Assembly (NCBI GenBank): GCA_004556745.1
Contig: SFFY01000001.1
Span: 62,001 to 126,000, forward strand
DNA from: Bacteroidales bacterium
GTDB lineage: Bacteria > Bacteroidota > Bacteroidia > Bacteroidales > Bacteroidaceae
Direction of reading: 5' to 3'
Length of the DNA stretch: 64,000 bases
The stretch's first letter is position 1, and every line of letters starts with the position of its first letter. Shown in pieces: positions 1-8,352 of this stretch. Under the pieces are notes generated by a model. The model ran no database searches and was not told where the DNA came from. It saw only the letters and a program-made list of their open reading frames with translations. Position numbers and translations under genes: made by a program.

Positions 1-490
1 CAATCCGTGCCAAACGCGCCCCAAAACGCCGCCCGTTGCTACCAAATAGTCAAGTCAGGGCAGTAGGGGCGTATTGAAAGATAGGCGGCGGCTCGGCAAA
101 ACATCCAAGTATTATTTCTATTTTATAGCCCACGGATTAATTTATTTTGCCCACGAATCACACGAATCTACACGAATTTTCGTGTCCTATAAGTTTAAGG
201 CGACCTGTTCGGTCGCACGAATTTTCACGAATTCAATACTTTTTTGCGGCACTCGGCAATTCATGATTGCATTTGTGTGATTCGTGCGACCGAACAGGTC
301 GCCATTAAATTCATTGAAAACGCTTCGTGTAGATTCGTGTGATTCGTGGGCAAAAAAATAGTGGGCAAAATTTCCAAGTAAACTTGGCATTTTCCTCTCG
401 CCTTTCCCTATCTTTTTATAAGATAGGCTGCGGCTCGGGCGAAAAAACGAAAAACTTGCGTTCTTCCTTTTTTCTCCTCTCGCCTTGCAC
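1..490. other. Gene-free leader region upstream of fhs
   Basis: I see no credible gene here. The two short open frames at 74-280 and 187-390 are opposite-strand readings of one large inverted repeat (149-351, listed separately). Positions 62-97 hold fragments of two repeat families found elsewhere in the window: half of the GGGGCGT palindrome, and an AGATAGGCGGCGGCTCGGC stretch. Positions 421-438 hold another AGATAGGCTGCGGCTCGG unit, which belongs to the promoter-carrying repeat that ends at about 499. Confidence 0.7.
149..351. repeat. Large nested inverted repeat
   Basis: The arms at 149-176 and 324-351 are perfect 28-bp reverse complements built from the words CACGAATC and CACGAATCTACACGAA. 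Inside them, 199-221 and 281-303 form a second perfect 23-bp inverted pair containing GACCTGTTCGGTC. The whole element could form a cruciform or a long RNA hairpin of about 200 nt. It carries no coding frame of its own. Confidence 0.85.
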
Positions 491-498
491 TATCTTTG
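491..498 (+). promoter_or_regulatory. Bacteroidota -7 box for fhs
   Basis: TATCTTTG matches the TAnnTTTG consensus and lies 33 bp before the fhs start codon. It sits at the 3' end of a CTCGCCTTGCACTATCTTTG repeat unit (about 478-499), which recurs in inverted orientation near 41.2 kb and 59.7 kb. Confidence 0.65.
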
Positions 499-530
499 CA
501 CCGAAATCGCAAACACCATATAAGATAATA

Positions 531-2201
531 ATGAAAAAGGACATCGAAATCGCACACGCCACGCCCCTCAGGCCCATAGGAGAGGTGGCGGCCGCTATGG
601 GCATCAGCCCCGACGACATCGAGCACTACGGCAAGCACATCGCCAAGCTCCCCCTCTCGCTCGTAGAACGGGCAGGCGGCAAGGCAGGCAAGCTTATCCT
701 CGTCACCGCCATCACCGCCACCAAGGCAGGCATCGGCAAGACCACCGTGTCTATCGGCCTCGCCCTCGGACTCAACAAGATTGGCCGTAAAGCCGTCGTG
801 GCTCTGCGCGAGCCCTCGCTCGGACCCTGCTTCGGCATGAAAGGCGGCGCGGCAGGCGGCGGCTACGCACAGGTGCTGCCTATGGAACGCATCAACCTCC
901 ACTTCACGGGCGACTTCCACGCCATTACCTCCGCCCACAACATGATTGCCGCCCTCCTCGACAACTATCTCTACCAGCACCGCGCCGAAGGCTTCGGGCT
1001 GAAAGAAGTGCTGTGGCGGCGCGTGCTCGATGTCAACGACCGCTCCCTGCGCTCCATCGTCACGGGGCTCGGACCTTCAACGAACGGGCTGCCCACGCAG
1101 GCTGGCTTCGACATCACCCCCGCCTCCGAACTTATGGCCATCCTCTGCCTCGCAGCCGATGAGGACGACCTGCGCCGGCGCATCGAGAACATACTCCTCG
1201 GCTACACCTATGAGGGAAAGCCCTTCACCGTGAAACACCTCGGCGTGGCAGGCTCCATCATGGTGCTCCTCAAAGACGCCATTCAGCCCAACCTCGTGCA
1301 GACCACTGAAAACACGCCCGCCATCGTGCACGGCGGCCCCTTCGCCAACATCGCCCACGGCTGCAACTCTCTCCTCGCCACGCGCATGGCAATGGCCCAC
1401 TCCGAATACGCCATCACGGAGGCAGGATTCGGTGCCGACCTCGGCGCAGAGAAGTTCTATAATATCCTCTGCCGCAAGAGCGGACTGCGTCCCGACCTCA
1501 CCGTCATCGTGGCCACGGCGCAAGGACTGAAAATGCACGGCGGCGTGCCCCTCGACCGCATCAAAGAGCCCAACGAAGAGGGGCTGCGCGCTGGTCTTGC
1601 CAACCTCGACCGCCACGTGCGCAACCTGCAAGGTTTCGGGCAGACGGTGCTCGTGGTGTTCAACCACTTTGCCGGCGACACCGACGAAGAAATGGCCCTG
1701 CTGCGCGCCCATTGCGAACAGACGCTCGGCGTGCCTTTCGTCATCAACTATGCTTATAGCGACGGCGGCGCGGGCGCGGCAGAAATGGCGCGGCTCGTGG
1801 CGGACACCATCGAGCGCCGCCCCTCCGGCCCCCTGCAGTTCACTTACGCCGACGCTGACCCCTTGAAGACCAAGATAGAAAAGGTGGCGCGGGGCATTTA
1901 CGGCGCATCGGGCGTCACCTTCGCCCCCGCCGCCCTCAAGCGGCTCAAATTGGCAGAAGAGGGCGGTATGTCGCATTTCCCCGTCTGCATCGCCAAGACG
2001 CAGTTCTCCTTCTCGGCCGACGCCAAGCGTTACGGCGCGGCCTCGGGCTTCGATTTCCAGATTCGCGACGTAGTGATCAACGCGGGCGCAGAGATGATCG
2101 TGGCCATAGCGGGCGACATACTGCGTATGCCCGGCTTGCCCAAAGACCCGCAGGCCAATCACATCGATTATATTGACGGCGAAATCATAGGGCTGAGCTA
2201 A
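531..2201 (+). CDS. fhs: Formate--tetrahydrofolate ligase
   Basis: Fhs makes 10-formyl-THF from formate, THF and ATP in cytosolic one-carbon metabolism. The product is 556 residues, the usual length for the family. A P-loop-like KAGIGKTT lies at about residues 65-72, where most relatives have PAGEGKTT. The family stretch EPSLGPCFGMKGGAAGGG follows near residue 100. The open frame continues upstream to 339, but that part is repeat and promoter sequence; the ATG at 531 gives the family N-terminus (MKKDIEIAHA) and lies just after the -7 box at 491. A strong hairpin follows the stop codon, so the gene is probably monocistronic. Confidence 0.95.
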   Translation: MKKDIEIAHATPLRPIGEVAAAMGISPDDIEHYGKHIAKLPLSLVERAGGKAGKLILVTAITATKAGIGKTTVSIGLALGLNKIGRKAVVALREPSLGPCFGMKGGAAGGGYAQVLPMERINLHFTGDFHAITSAHNMIAALLDNYLYQHRAEGFGLKEVLWRRVLDVNDRSLRSIVTGLGPSTNGLPTQAGFDITPASELMAILCLAADEDDLRRRIENILLGYTYEGKPFTVKHLGVAGSIMVLLKDAIQPNLVQTTENTPAIVHGGPFANIAHGCNSLLATRMAMAHSEYAITEAGFGADLGAEKFYNILCRKSGLRPDLTVIVATAQGLKMHGGVPLDRIKEPNEEGLRAGLANLDRHVRNLQGFGQTVLVVFNHFAGDTDEEMALLRAHCEQTLGVPFVINYAYSDGGAGAAEMARLVADTIERRPSGPLQFTYADADPLKTKIEKVARGIYGASGVTFAPAALKRLKLAEEGGMSHFPVCIAKTQFSFSADAKRYGAASGFDFQIRDVVINAGAEMIVAIAGDILRMPGLPKDPQANHIDYIDGEIIGLS

Positions 2202-2232
2202 GCCAACGGCCCCCGGCCGAATGTTTAGGAGC

Positions 2233-2280
2233 AATAGCGCAAGGGGCGCGCCGCGCGGTGCGTCCCTTGCGCTATTTTAT
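2233..2280 (+). terminator. Terminator after fhs
   Basis: A perfect 13-bp stem (AATAGCGCAAGGG at 2233-2245 pairing with 2264-2276) encloses a GC-rich loop and is followed by a short T-rich stretch. It lies 31 bp after the fhs stop codon. Confidence 0.75.
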
Positions 2281-2753
2281 ACAAACAAACTCGCTAACGA
2301 GTCCTTTTTCCCCTTTTGTTCAGAAGCCGGAAAATACAAATATTCTTAATGCCGCGCCACGCCCTGCGCAGAGAGTTACTGGAGCATTTGCAATCGTTAA
2401 GGCGGCGCGGCACGAAAGTTTAGGGATAATTAAGAAAAGGGAAATTTGCCCCGAGAAAAAAAACACGGAAATCAAGGAAGTTTTCACTTAAAAGCACATC
2501 GTGAAAATTATCAAGGAGCAAATTTTTCCGCCCTTGCTTATAATTTTCACGGTCATATAAGACAATTTTTCCGCTCATATAAGATAGTTTGCCCCAAAAA
2601 TGCGAAAAGAGGAAAAGCCTGCGCTCTTCCTCTTTTCGCTGATGCAAAGATATGCTTTTTGTGCCGTTCTGCCAAAACGCGCCAAGTTGTGCCGCCGGCT
2701 GTCAAAGCGCAGGGGCGCTGGGCGAGTCGGTTTGACCGATGCGTATAAGGGTT
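2281..2753. other. Gene-free stretch with a hairpin
   Basis: No credible gene is visible. Positions 2602-2614 and 2627-2639 form a perfect 13-bp stem (GCGAAAAGAGGAA) that could terminate the minus-strand transcript arriving from the lipoprotein gene at 2754. A reversed TATCTTTG box (CAAAGATA, 2645-2652) lies beside it with no gene to drive. The words ATATAAGATA and ATCAAGGAG recur near the 21-bp arrays elsewhere. Confidence 0.5.
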
Positions 2754-3818
2754 TTACTTTATCTTATTCCCGTCTAAATCGTAAACAGCGGTGCGTGCAG
2801 GGGCTTCGCCCTTGGGCTCGTACACCGTCACCTCGTCGCAGCCGGTATAGATCTTGGGAATCATGTCGTCCGTAATGTTTTCTGCGCCGACAACAGGGTT
2901 GCCGGGCGTGATGCCCATGGTGCTGTCGATGGTTTCAACGCGGTTGTCAGCGGTGATTTTCATGAGCGAAAGCGTCATGAACTCCGTGCCGCGCTCGCAA
3001 AGGATATAGAGTGCGCTCTTGCCGTCGCTGCATTTCCAGATGTCCTCCACAAAGCCGATGCCGATGAGCGACTCGCCGTCGCCGTCGGTGAGGCTGAGGG
3101 GCTCACCGCCGCTCTTGAAGCGGCAGAACAGTTGCGGACTGCCAGCCTCGTCGACGGCCACGTAAATGGTGCGGTCGGCAAGTTCCACCTCCGTATAGCC
3201 GCCTGTTCCCCCAGCAGGCTCCGCCTCTTCTTCCGCCGTTTCCCCGGCGTCGCTGCCGTCGTCGCCGTCGGCAGCGTCGTTGCCTACGGTCGTGGTTGCG
3301 GGGTTGGCATCAATGAATTTAAGCACGGCGGAGTCGGGCTCAAAATAAAACACCTGGCCTTCAAAATCGGACTCGTATACCGTTGTATCGTTTTCATCGA
3401 GTGAGCCGGGACCGCGCTCTAACATTTTGCCTTTTATAAAGGTGAGCGACTTGTCGGCCGGATTTAGCGCGAGCTTTGCGCTCCAACGCTCGCCTGTTTC
3501 GTCGTGGATATATTCCACGAAGGCCGTGTCGCCGGCCACCTCAACAAGCGTAATAGGTTCGTACGATTCTCCCACGCAGACAGCCATATCTTCATAGGCA
3601 TAAAGCACGCCGTCGGCAGGCTGGTCCAATCTGTCGCACTTCACGCTGCCGGGGCGGGCAAAGTCGAGGCGCAGTTCGTATTTATAATATGCATCTTCGT
3701 AGCCCTCGGGGGTAAAGAGCGTGTCGCACACAGCCCATGTGCCTACGAAGGCGTCGCGGGAGCTTGAGCAGCCCGCAAAAAGGAGCAGCAGGGTAATAAT
3801 GGTCAGAATGTTTTTCAT
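2754..3818 (-). CDS. Predicted lipoprotein of unknown function
   Basis: I do not recognise the family. The product has 354 residues and begins with a short basic N-terminus, a hydrophobic run and a lipobox (LLFAGC, lipidated Cys at residue 17), so it should be an envelope lipoprotein. An acidic low-complexity linker (GDDGSDAGETAEEEAEPAGG) separates two halves of mostly beta-type sequence. The C-terminus VYDLDGNKIK resembles the short tails of other exported proteins in this window. The frame continues upstream to 4172, but that part overlaps the fumarase gene; the ATG at 3818 begins the signal peptide. It lies 127 bp downstream of fumarase on the same strand with no clear promoter between, so co-transcription is likely. 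Confidence 0.75.
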   Translation of the reverse strand: MKNILTIITLLLLFAGCSSSRDAFVGTWAVCDTLFTPEGYEDAYYKYELRLDFARPGSVKCDRLDQPADGVLYAYEDMAVCVGESYEPITLVEVAGDTAFVEYIHDETGERWSAKLALNPADKSLTFIKGKMLERGPGSLDENDTTVYESDFEGQVFYFEPDSAVLKFIDANPATTTVGNDAADGDDGSDAGETAEEEAEPAGGTGGYTEVELADRTIYVAVDEAGSPQLFCRFKSGGEPLSLTDGDGESLIGIGFVEDIWKCSDGKSALYILCERGTEFMTLSLMKITADNRVETIDSTMGITPGNPVVGAENITDDMIPKIYTGCDEVTVYEPKGEAPARTAVYDLDGNKIK

Positions 3819-3945
3819 GATGATAAAAAGGTCATTTTCTTTTTGCCCCCCAACGCAAGAGAGGGGAGCGCCCCTGCGCGGAGCGTTTCCCTCTCTCTCT
3901 GGGTCGTAGTGTTTAGCGCGCGGGGCGCGTGCCCCGTAGCAGCTC

Positions 3946-5589
3946 TTATTTGCAGCCCGCGCAGCGGGGCTTGATTTGCTGGAAGAAGTCGTTGCCCTTG
4001 TTGTCCACAAGAATAAAGGCGGGGAAGTCTTCCACCTCGATTTTCCAGATGGCTTCCATGCCCAGCTCGGGATATTCCACACATTCGATGCTCTTGATGT
4101 TGTTTTGGGCAAGGATTGCGGCCGGGCCGCCAATGGATCCGAGATAGAAACCGCCGTGCTTCCGGCAGGCATCGGTCACGGCCTGCGAGCGGTTGCCCTT
4201 GGCGAGCATCACCATAGAGCCGCCGTGGCTCTGGAAGAGGTCTACGTAGGGGTCCATGCGGCCTGCCGTGGTGGGGCCCATAGAGCCGCACGCCATACCT
4301 GCGGGGGTCTTGGCAGGACCTGCGTAGTAGATGGGGTGATTCTTGATATAGTCGGGCAGCGCTTCGCCCCTGTCAAGGCGTTCCTTGAGCTTGGCGTGGG
4401 CGATGTCGCGGCCTACGATGATGGTGCCGTTGAGCGAAAGGCGCGTGGCCACGGGATATTTTGCCAACTCGGCGAGCACTTCGGGCATCGGGCGGTTGAG
4501 GTCAATCTTCACGGCGTTGCCCTCGCCTGCGGCGCGGAGCTCGGCGGGGATGAGGCTGCCGGGATTGTCGTCCATGCGCTCTATCCAAAGTCCGTCCTTG
4601 TTGATTTTGCACTTGATGTTGCGGTCGGCGGAGCAGCTCACGCCGAGACCAACGGGGCAGCTTGCGCCGTGGCGCGGCAGGCGGATGACGCGGATATCGT
4701 GGGCAAAGTATTTGCCGCCGAACTGTGCGCCGAGCCCGATGCGGTGGGCTTCGTCGAGGAGTTGCTTTTCAAGCGCTACGTCGCGGAAGGCGCGGCCCGT
4801 TTCGTCGCCCGTGGTGGGCAGGTTGTCGTAGTAGTGCGTGGAGGCGAGCTTCACGGTGAGCAGATTCTTCTCTGCCGACGTGCCGCCGATGACGAAGGCG
4901 ATGTGGTAGGGCGGGCAGGCGGCGGTGCCGAGCGTCTTCATCTTGCCCACGAGGAAGGGCACGAGCGTGGCGGGGTTGAGGATTGCCTTGGTCTCCTGGT
5001 AAAGATAGGTTTTGTTGGCCGATCCGCCGCCTTTGGTGACGCAGAGGAAATGGTACTCCATGCCTTCGGTGGCCTCAATGTCGATTTGCGCGGGGAGGTT
5101 GCACTTGGTGTTCACCTCGTCGTACATGGTGAGCGGCGCGTTTTGCGAGTAGCGCAGGTTTTCGGTGGTGTAGGTGTCGTAAACGCCGCGCGAGATAGCC
5201 TCTTCGTCGCAGAAGCCCGTCCACACCTGCTGTCCTTTCTCGCCGTGCACGATGGCCGTGCCGGTGTCCTGGCAGAGGGGCAGCTGTCCCTTGGCGGCTA
5301 CCTCGGCGTTGCGCAGGAAGGTGAGGGCTACGTACTTGTCGTTGTCGGAAGCCTCGGGGTCGGTGAGGATTTTCGCCACTTGCTCGTTGTGGGCGCGGCG
5401 CAGGAGGAACGATACGTCGCGGAAGGCCTGGCGTATCATCTTGGAAATGCCCTCGGCCTCGACTTTGAGAATGGGGTGTCCCTCGAACTCGCCGAGGCTC
5501 ACGTGGTCTTTTGAAAACAGATAGTACTCCGTGTCGTCCTTGCCGGGCTGGAACATCGGAGCATACTTAAACTCGGGTGCTTGTGCCAT
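3946..5589 (-). CDS. fumB: Class I fumarate hydratase (fumarase)
   Basis: This oxygen-sensitive [4Fe-4S] fumarase interconverts fumarate and malate, in anaerobes usually in the reductive branch toward succinate. The 547 residues are full length for FumA/FumB. The three expected cluster cysteines are visible: PLCQDTGT (Cys106), LGTAACPPYH and LGVSCSADRN. The C-terminal half, with AKTPAGMACGSMGPTT and GGFYLGSIGGPAA, carries the beta-domain signature. Tartrate dehydratases are related, but the single-chain length favours fumarase. A minus-strand -7 box lies at 5633-5640, and the lipoprotein gene follows downstream. Confidence 0.95.
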   Translation of the reverse strand: MAQAPEFKYAPMFQPGKDDTEYYLFSKDHVSLGEFEGHPILKVEAEGISKMIRQAFRDVSFLLRRAHNEQVAKILTDPEASDNDKYVALTFLRNAEVAAKGQLPLCQDTGTAIVHGEKGQQVWTGFCDEEAISRGVYDTYTTENLRYSQNAPLTMYDEVNTKCNLPAQIDIEATEGMEYHFLCVTKGGGSANKTYLYQETKAILNPATLVPFLVGKMKTLGTAACPPYHIAFVIGGTSAEKNLLTVKLASTHYYDNLPTTGDETGRAFRDVALEKQLLDEAHRIGLGAQFGGKYFAHDIRVIRLPRHGASCPVGLGVSCSADRNIKCKINKDGLWIERMDDNPGSLIPAELRAAGEGNAVKIDLNRPMPEVLAELAKYPVATRLSLNGTIIVGRDIAHAKLKERLDRGEALPDYIKNHPIYYAGPAKTPAGMACGSMGPTTAGRMDPYVDLFQSHGGSMVMLAKGNRSQAVTDACRKHGGFYLGSIGGPAAILAQNNIKSIECVEYPELGMEAIWKIEVEDFPAFILVDNKGNDFFQQIKPRCAGCK

Positions 5590-5632
5590 AATGTGTAGAA
5601 TATATTTATGGAGGATAAAATTATCTTTATGG

Positions 5633-5640
5633 CAAAAATA
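5633..5640 (-). promoter_or_regulatory. -7 box for the fumarase gene
   Basis: CAAAAATA on the plus strand reads TATTTTTG on the minus strand, which matches TAnnTTTG. It is 44 bp before the fumarase start codon. No clear -33 TTTG is visible. Confidence 0.5.
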
Positions 5641-5715
5641 GGGATTTTATGCGAAAGAGGGGCGCGGGTCTTATAAGAAAACGCGCGTTTTGCCGATAAA
5701 ATGCACAAAAAAGCG

Positions 5716-5723
5716 TACTTTTG
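5716..5723 (+). promoter_or_regulatory. Promoter for rpoN
   Basis: TACTTTTG matches the TAnnTTTG -7 consensus. A TTTTG at 5688-5692 is a possible -33 element, 23 bp upstream. It diverges from the fumarase promoter. Confidence 0.65.
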
Positions 5724-5744
5724 CATAAGATAGACGTTAATCCC

Positions 5745-7244
5745 ATGTCGAAACAACATCTTGAACAGGCGCAAGCCGCCATACAGACGCAGCAGCAATC
5801 GTCGCTACAGGTGGCGGTGGCCAAGCTCGTGGAACTGCCCGTTACGGAACTGGCGGAGCGTGTGCGTGCCGAGATGCTCGACAATGCGGCTTTGGAGGAA
5901 AACGACGGCGACGAGGCTTACCGCGAGCAGGAGGACGGCGCAGCAGGCACTTCTGACGGCGGCGACGGCTATGACGAGGATGGCACTGCCCCTGCAACTG
6001 ACGCCACGAGCGACTTGCTGGCCGACTATCTCACGGCGGACGACGTGCCCGACTATTTGCAGGCGCGGGCCGATGCCGACGGCGAGCGGCGAGGCTTGGA
6101 GGCGGCGGGCGGCATCTCGTTTTTCGAGGCGCTGCGGCAGCAGGCGGGCGAGCATCATCTCTCGCAGAGGCAAGGGGCGCTGGTGGAATATCTCATCGGT
6201 TCGCTCGACGACGACGGATTTCTGCGCAAGCCGCTGGAGGCGATTGCCGACGAACTGAGTTTTACGCACGGCATAGACGTGGCGGTGCAGGAACTCGAAG
6301 AGGCGCTCCGCGTGTTGCAACAGTTCGAGCCGCGCGGCATTGGCGCGCGCGACCTGAAAGAATGTCTTCGCCTGCAACTCACCGACCCCGAAAGGCAAAC
6401 GCCCACCACGAAGCTGGCGCTGGCCGTGGTGGACAGATATTTCAAGGACTTTGCCGACCACCATTGGGACTTGGTGAAGCAGCGGCTGAATATGGACGAC
6501 GACACCTTCGAGCGCGTGCGCCATACGCTGCAGCATCTCAACCCGCGCCCGGCGGCCGCCTACGAGGCAGGGGTGGGGGAGACGGCACCCACCGTAGTGC
6601 CCGACTTCTACGTGACGCTCGACAGCGACGGCACGCCGCGCGTGACGCTCAACGGCGGTGATGTGCCCGAACTGCACGTGAGCCGCGCCTTCCGGGAAAG
6701 CATTGAGCAATATGCCGAAGCAAAGGGCACGCTCTCGCGCAGCCAGAAGGACGCCTACGTGTATGCGCGGAAGAAGGTGGAGGCCGCCAAGAGTTTCCTC
6801 AACCTGCTGGAACGCCGCCGCGTGACGCTGCTCACCGTGATGCAGGCCATAGCGGAGATGCAGCAGGACTTTTTCAAGGCCGACGACGACGAGACGCTCC
6901 TGCGCCCCATGACGCTGCGCGAAGTGGCGGAGCGGGCGGGCGTGGACATTTCGACGGCCTCGCGCGTGACGAGCAGCAAATACGTGCAGACGGTCTACGG
7001 CACTTATCCCCTCAAATTCTTCTTCTCCCAACTCTTCACCGGCGGCGACGGCGAGGAACTCTCCGCGCGGCAAATCAAGGCGCGGCTGTGCGAACTGATT
7101 GCGGCGGAGGACAAGAAGCACCCGCTCGCCGACGAAGCCCTCGCCGCCCTGCTGAAACAGGAAGGCTTCCCCGTGGCACGGCGCACTGTGGCGAAATATC
7201 GCGACGCGGCGGGGCTGCCGCCGGCAAGGCTGCGCAAGGAATAA
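5745..7244 (+). CDS. rpoN: RNA polymerase sigma-54 factor
   Basis: RpoN directs core polymerase to -24/-12 promoters that need enhancer-binding ATPases. The 499 residues show a glutamine-rich activator-interacting N-terminus, an acidic linker (about residues 50-90), the core-binding region, and the C-terminal DNA-binding part. The near-terminal ARRTVAKYR matches the RpoN box. An in-frame TTG at 5721 is not used as the start because it overlaps the -7 box; the ATG at 5745 gives MSKQHLEQ. No sigma-54 activator gene occurs in this window. Confidence 0.93.
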   Translation: MSKQHLEQAQAAIQTQQQSSLQVAVAKLVELPVTELAERVRAEMLDNAALEENDGDEAYREQEDGAAGTSDGGDGYDEDGTAPATDATSDLLADYLTADDVPDYLQARADADGERRGLEAAGGISFFEALRQQAGEHHLSQRQGALVEYLIGSLDDDGFLRKPLEAIADELSFTHGIDVAVQELEEALRVLQQFEPRGIGARDLKECLRLQLTDPERQTPTTKLALAVVDRYFKDFADHHWDLVKQRLNMDDDTFERVRHTLQHLNPRPAAAYEAGVGETAPTVVPDFYVTLDSDGTPRVTLNGGDVPELHVSRAFRESIEQYAEAKGTLSRSQKDAYVYARKKVEAAKSFLNLLERRRVTLLTVMQAIAEMQQDFFKADDDETLLRPMTLREVAERAGVDISTASRVTSSKYVQTVYGTYPLKFFFSQLFTGGDGEELSARQIKARLCELIAAEDKKHPLADEALAALLKQEGFPVARRTVAKYRDAAGLPPARLRKE

Positions 7245-7280
7245 CAGCCCGACTCGTTTTTGTGTAAACAAGTTTAGTAA

Positions 7281-7496
7281 AAACGACAACAAAGACAACA
7301 ATAGACAACTCCAAGTCTGACAATTTTGCGCTTAATATGACGACAACAAAGACAACTGGGCGTATTTTATACGCCCGCCTCGCATGCAGAAAGACAACTG
7401 AAAGTTGTCCCTGTTGTCCCAGTTGTCGTCATATTAAAACGGTTGCACAGCCAAAAATCTCGAATAAGTTGTCAAAAGTTGTCTAAGTTGTCGTAA
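7281..7496. repeat. Nested GACAAC/GTTGTC palindromic repeat, copy 1
   Basis: This is about 215 bp of imperfect nested palindrome. Outer words (ACGACAACAAAGACAAC) pair with AAGTTGTCTAAGTTGTCGT at the far end. Inner arms TTAATATGACGACAACA and TGTTGTC...GTCGTCATATTAA flank a core GGGCGTATTTTATACGCCC. It fills the gap between rpoN and the PAP2-like gene. Copies occur at 20465-20686 and, inverted, at 53995-54162. Confidence 0.85.
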
Positions 7497-7506
7497 ATAA
7501 TAAATT

Positions 7507-7547
7507 CATCTACTCGTTTACTCGTCTACTAAAAAACTCGTCTACTA
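7507..7547. repeat. Octamer array (TYGTYTAC)
   Basis: Degenerate tandem TCGTTTAC/TCGTCTAC octamers lie directly before the following gene. They belong to a family found at seven further intergenic sites in the window. Confidence 0.65.
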
Positions 7548-7559
7548 ATATATAATATT

Positions 7560-8213
7560 GTGTCCCAAAATGTCCCGGCAGAGCCCCGCACCACGCGCAA
7601 GGACTACGTGATTGTGCTCACGGCGCAGGTGGTTTCGCTCATCTTCTCGCCTTTTTATCTGCCCGTAATGGCGTTCGTGCCGTTGCTGGCGTTCAGTTAT
7701 CTGAACATGCTGCCCATTGCCACGAAACTCGTGCTGCTGGCAATGGTGTACGTGTTCACCATTCTCATTCCGCGCTTCGCAATTTACCTCTACCGCAAGT
7801 TCAACGGCTGGACGCGCCACCAACTCGGCAAGCGCGAGCGGCGCTTCGTGCCCTACCTGCTCTCCATAGCGAGTTACGCCGCCCTGCTCTACACGATGAA
7901 CGCCATTCACATGCCGCGCTTCTCGCAGAGCATCATCGTGGGCGCGCTGGCCATACAGGTGGTGTGCGGACTGCTCAACAGCCGCCTGAAAGTAAGCACC
8001 CACGCGGCGGCGTCGGGCGGCGTGGTGGGCGCACTGATGGGCTTCTCCTTTATCATTCCCTTCGACCCCACCGCATGGCTCTGCCTCACCATTCTGCTCT
8101 GCGGCATGGTGTGCACCGCGCGGCTCATCTTGCGCCAGCACACCCTTGGCGAGGTAGGTCTGGGCGCGGCCGTGGGCTTCGCTTGCGGACTGGCAAGCGT
8201 GGTAGCATTTTGA
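7560..8213 (+). CDS. PAP2-superfamily-like integral membrane protein
   Basis: The 217-residue protein has about six hydrophobic segments. The motifs VSTHAAASGG and RLILRQHTLGEVGLGAAVGF resemble the second and third conserved blocks of PAP2 (type 2 phosphatidic acid phosphatase) proteins, including the two expected histidines. The classic first block (KxxxxxxRP) is not obvious, so a catalytic role is uncertain. Lipid-phosphate or undecaprenyl-pyrophosphate phosphatase is the usual role of the family. I take the GTG at 7560 as start because no in-frame ATG gives the N-terminus; the start is uncertain. Confidence 0.65.
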   Translation: MSQNVPAEPRTTRKDYVIVLTAQVVSLIFSPFYLPVMAFVPLLAFSYLNMLPIATKLVLLAMVYVFTILIPRFAIYLYRKFNGWTRHQLGKRERRFVPYLLSIASYAALLYTMNAIHMPRFSQSIIVGALAIQVVCGLLNSRLKVSTHAAASGGVVGALMGFSFIIPFDPTAWLCLTILLCGMVCTARLILRQHTLGEVGLGAAVGFACGLASVVAF

Positions 8214-8352
8214 TTATCGGCGGGTTATGTGGGATTTTTTTCAAAAAAAACCGTTTCAGACTTTGTATTATATTATAAGAAAATACGTATCTTAGCGGCG
8301 GATTTTAGTTATTGCGGTTTTCTTAGCCTTAAATCTCAACCCCCAAAATAAC

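Noticed and set aside
3976..5514. Long plus-strand open frame antisense to fumarase
   Set aside because: It is a shadow frame of a GC-rich, clearly identified gene; its translation shows no family features and no promoter precedes it.
5721..5744. TTG start for rpoN at 5721
   Set aside because: The codon lies inside the TACTTTTG -7 box; the ATG at 5745 is downstream of the likely transcription start.
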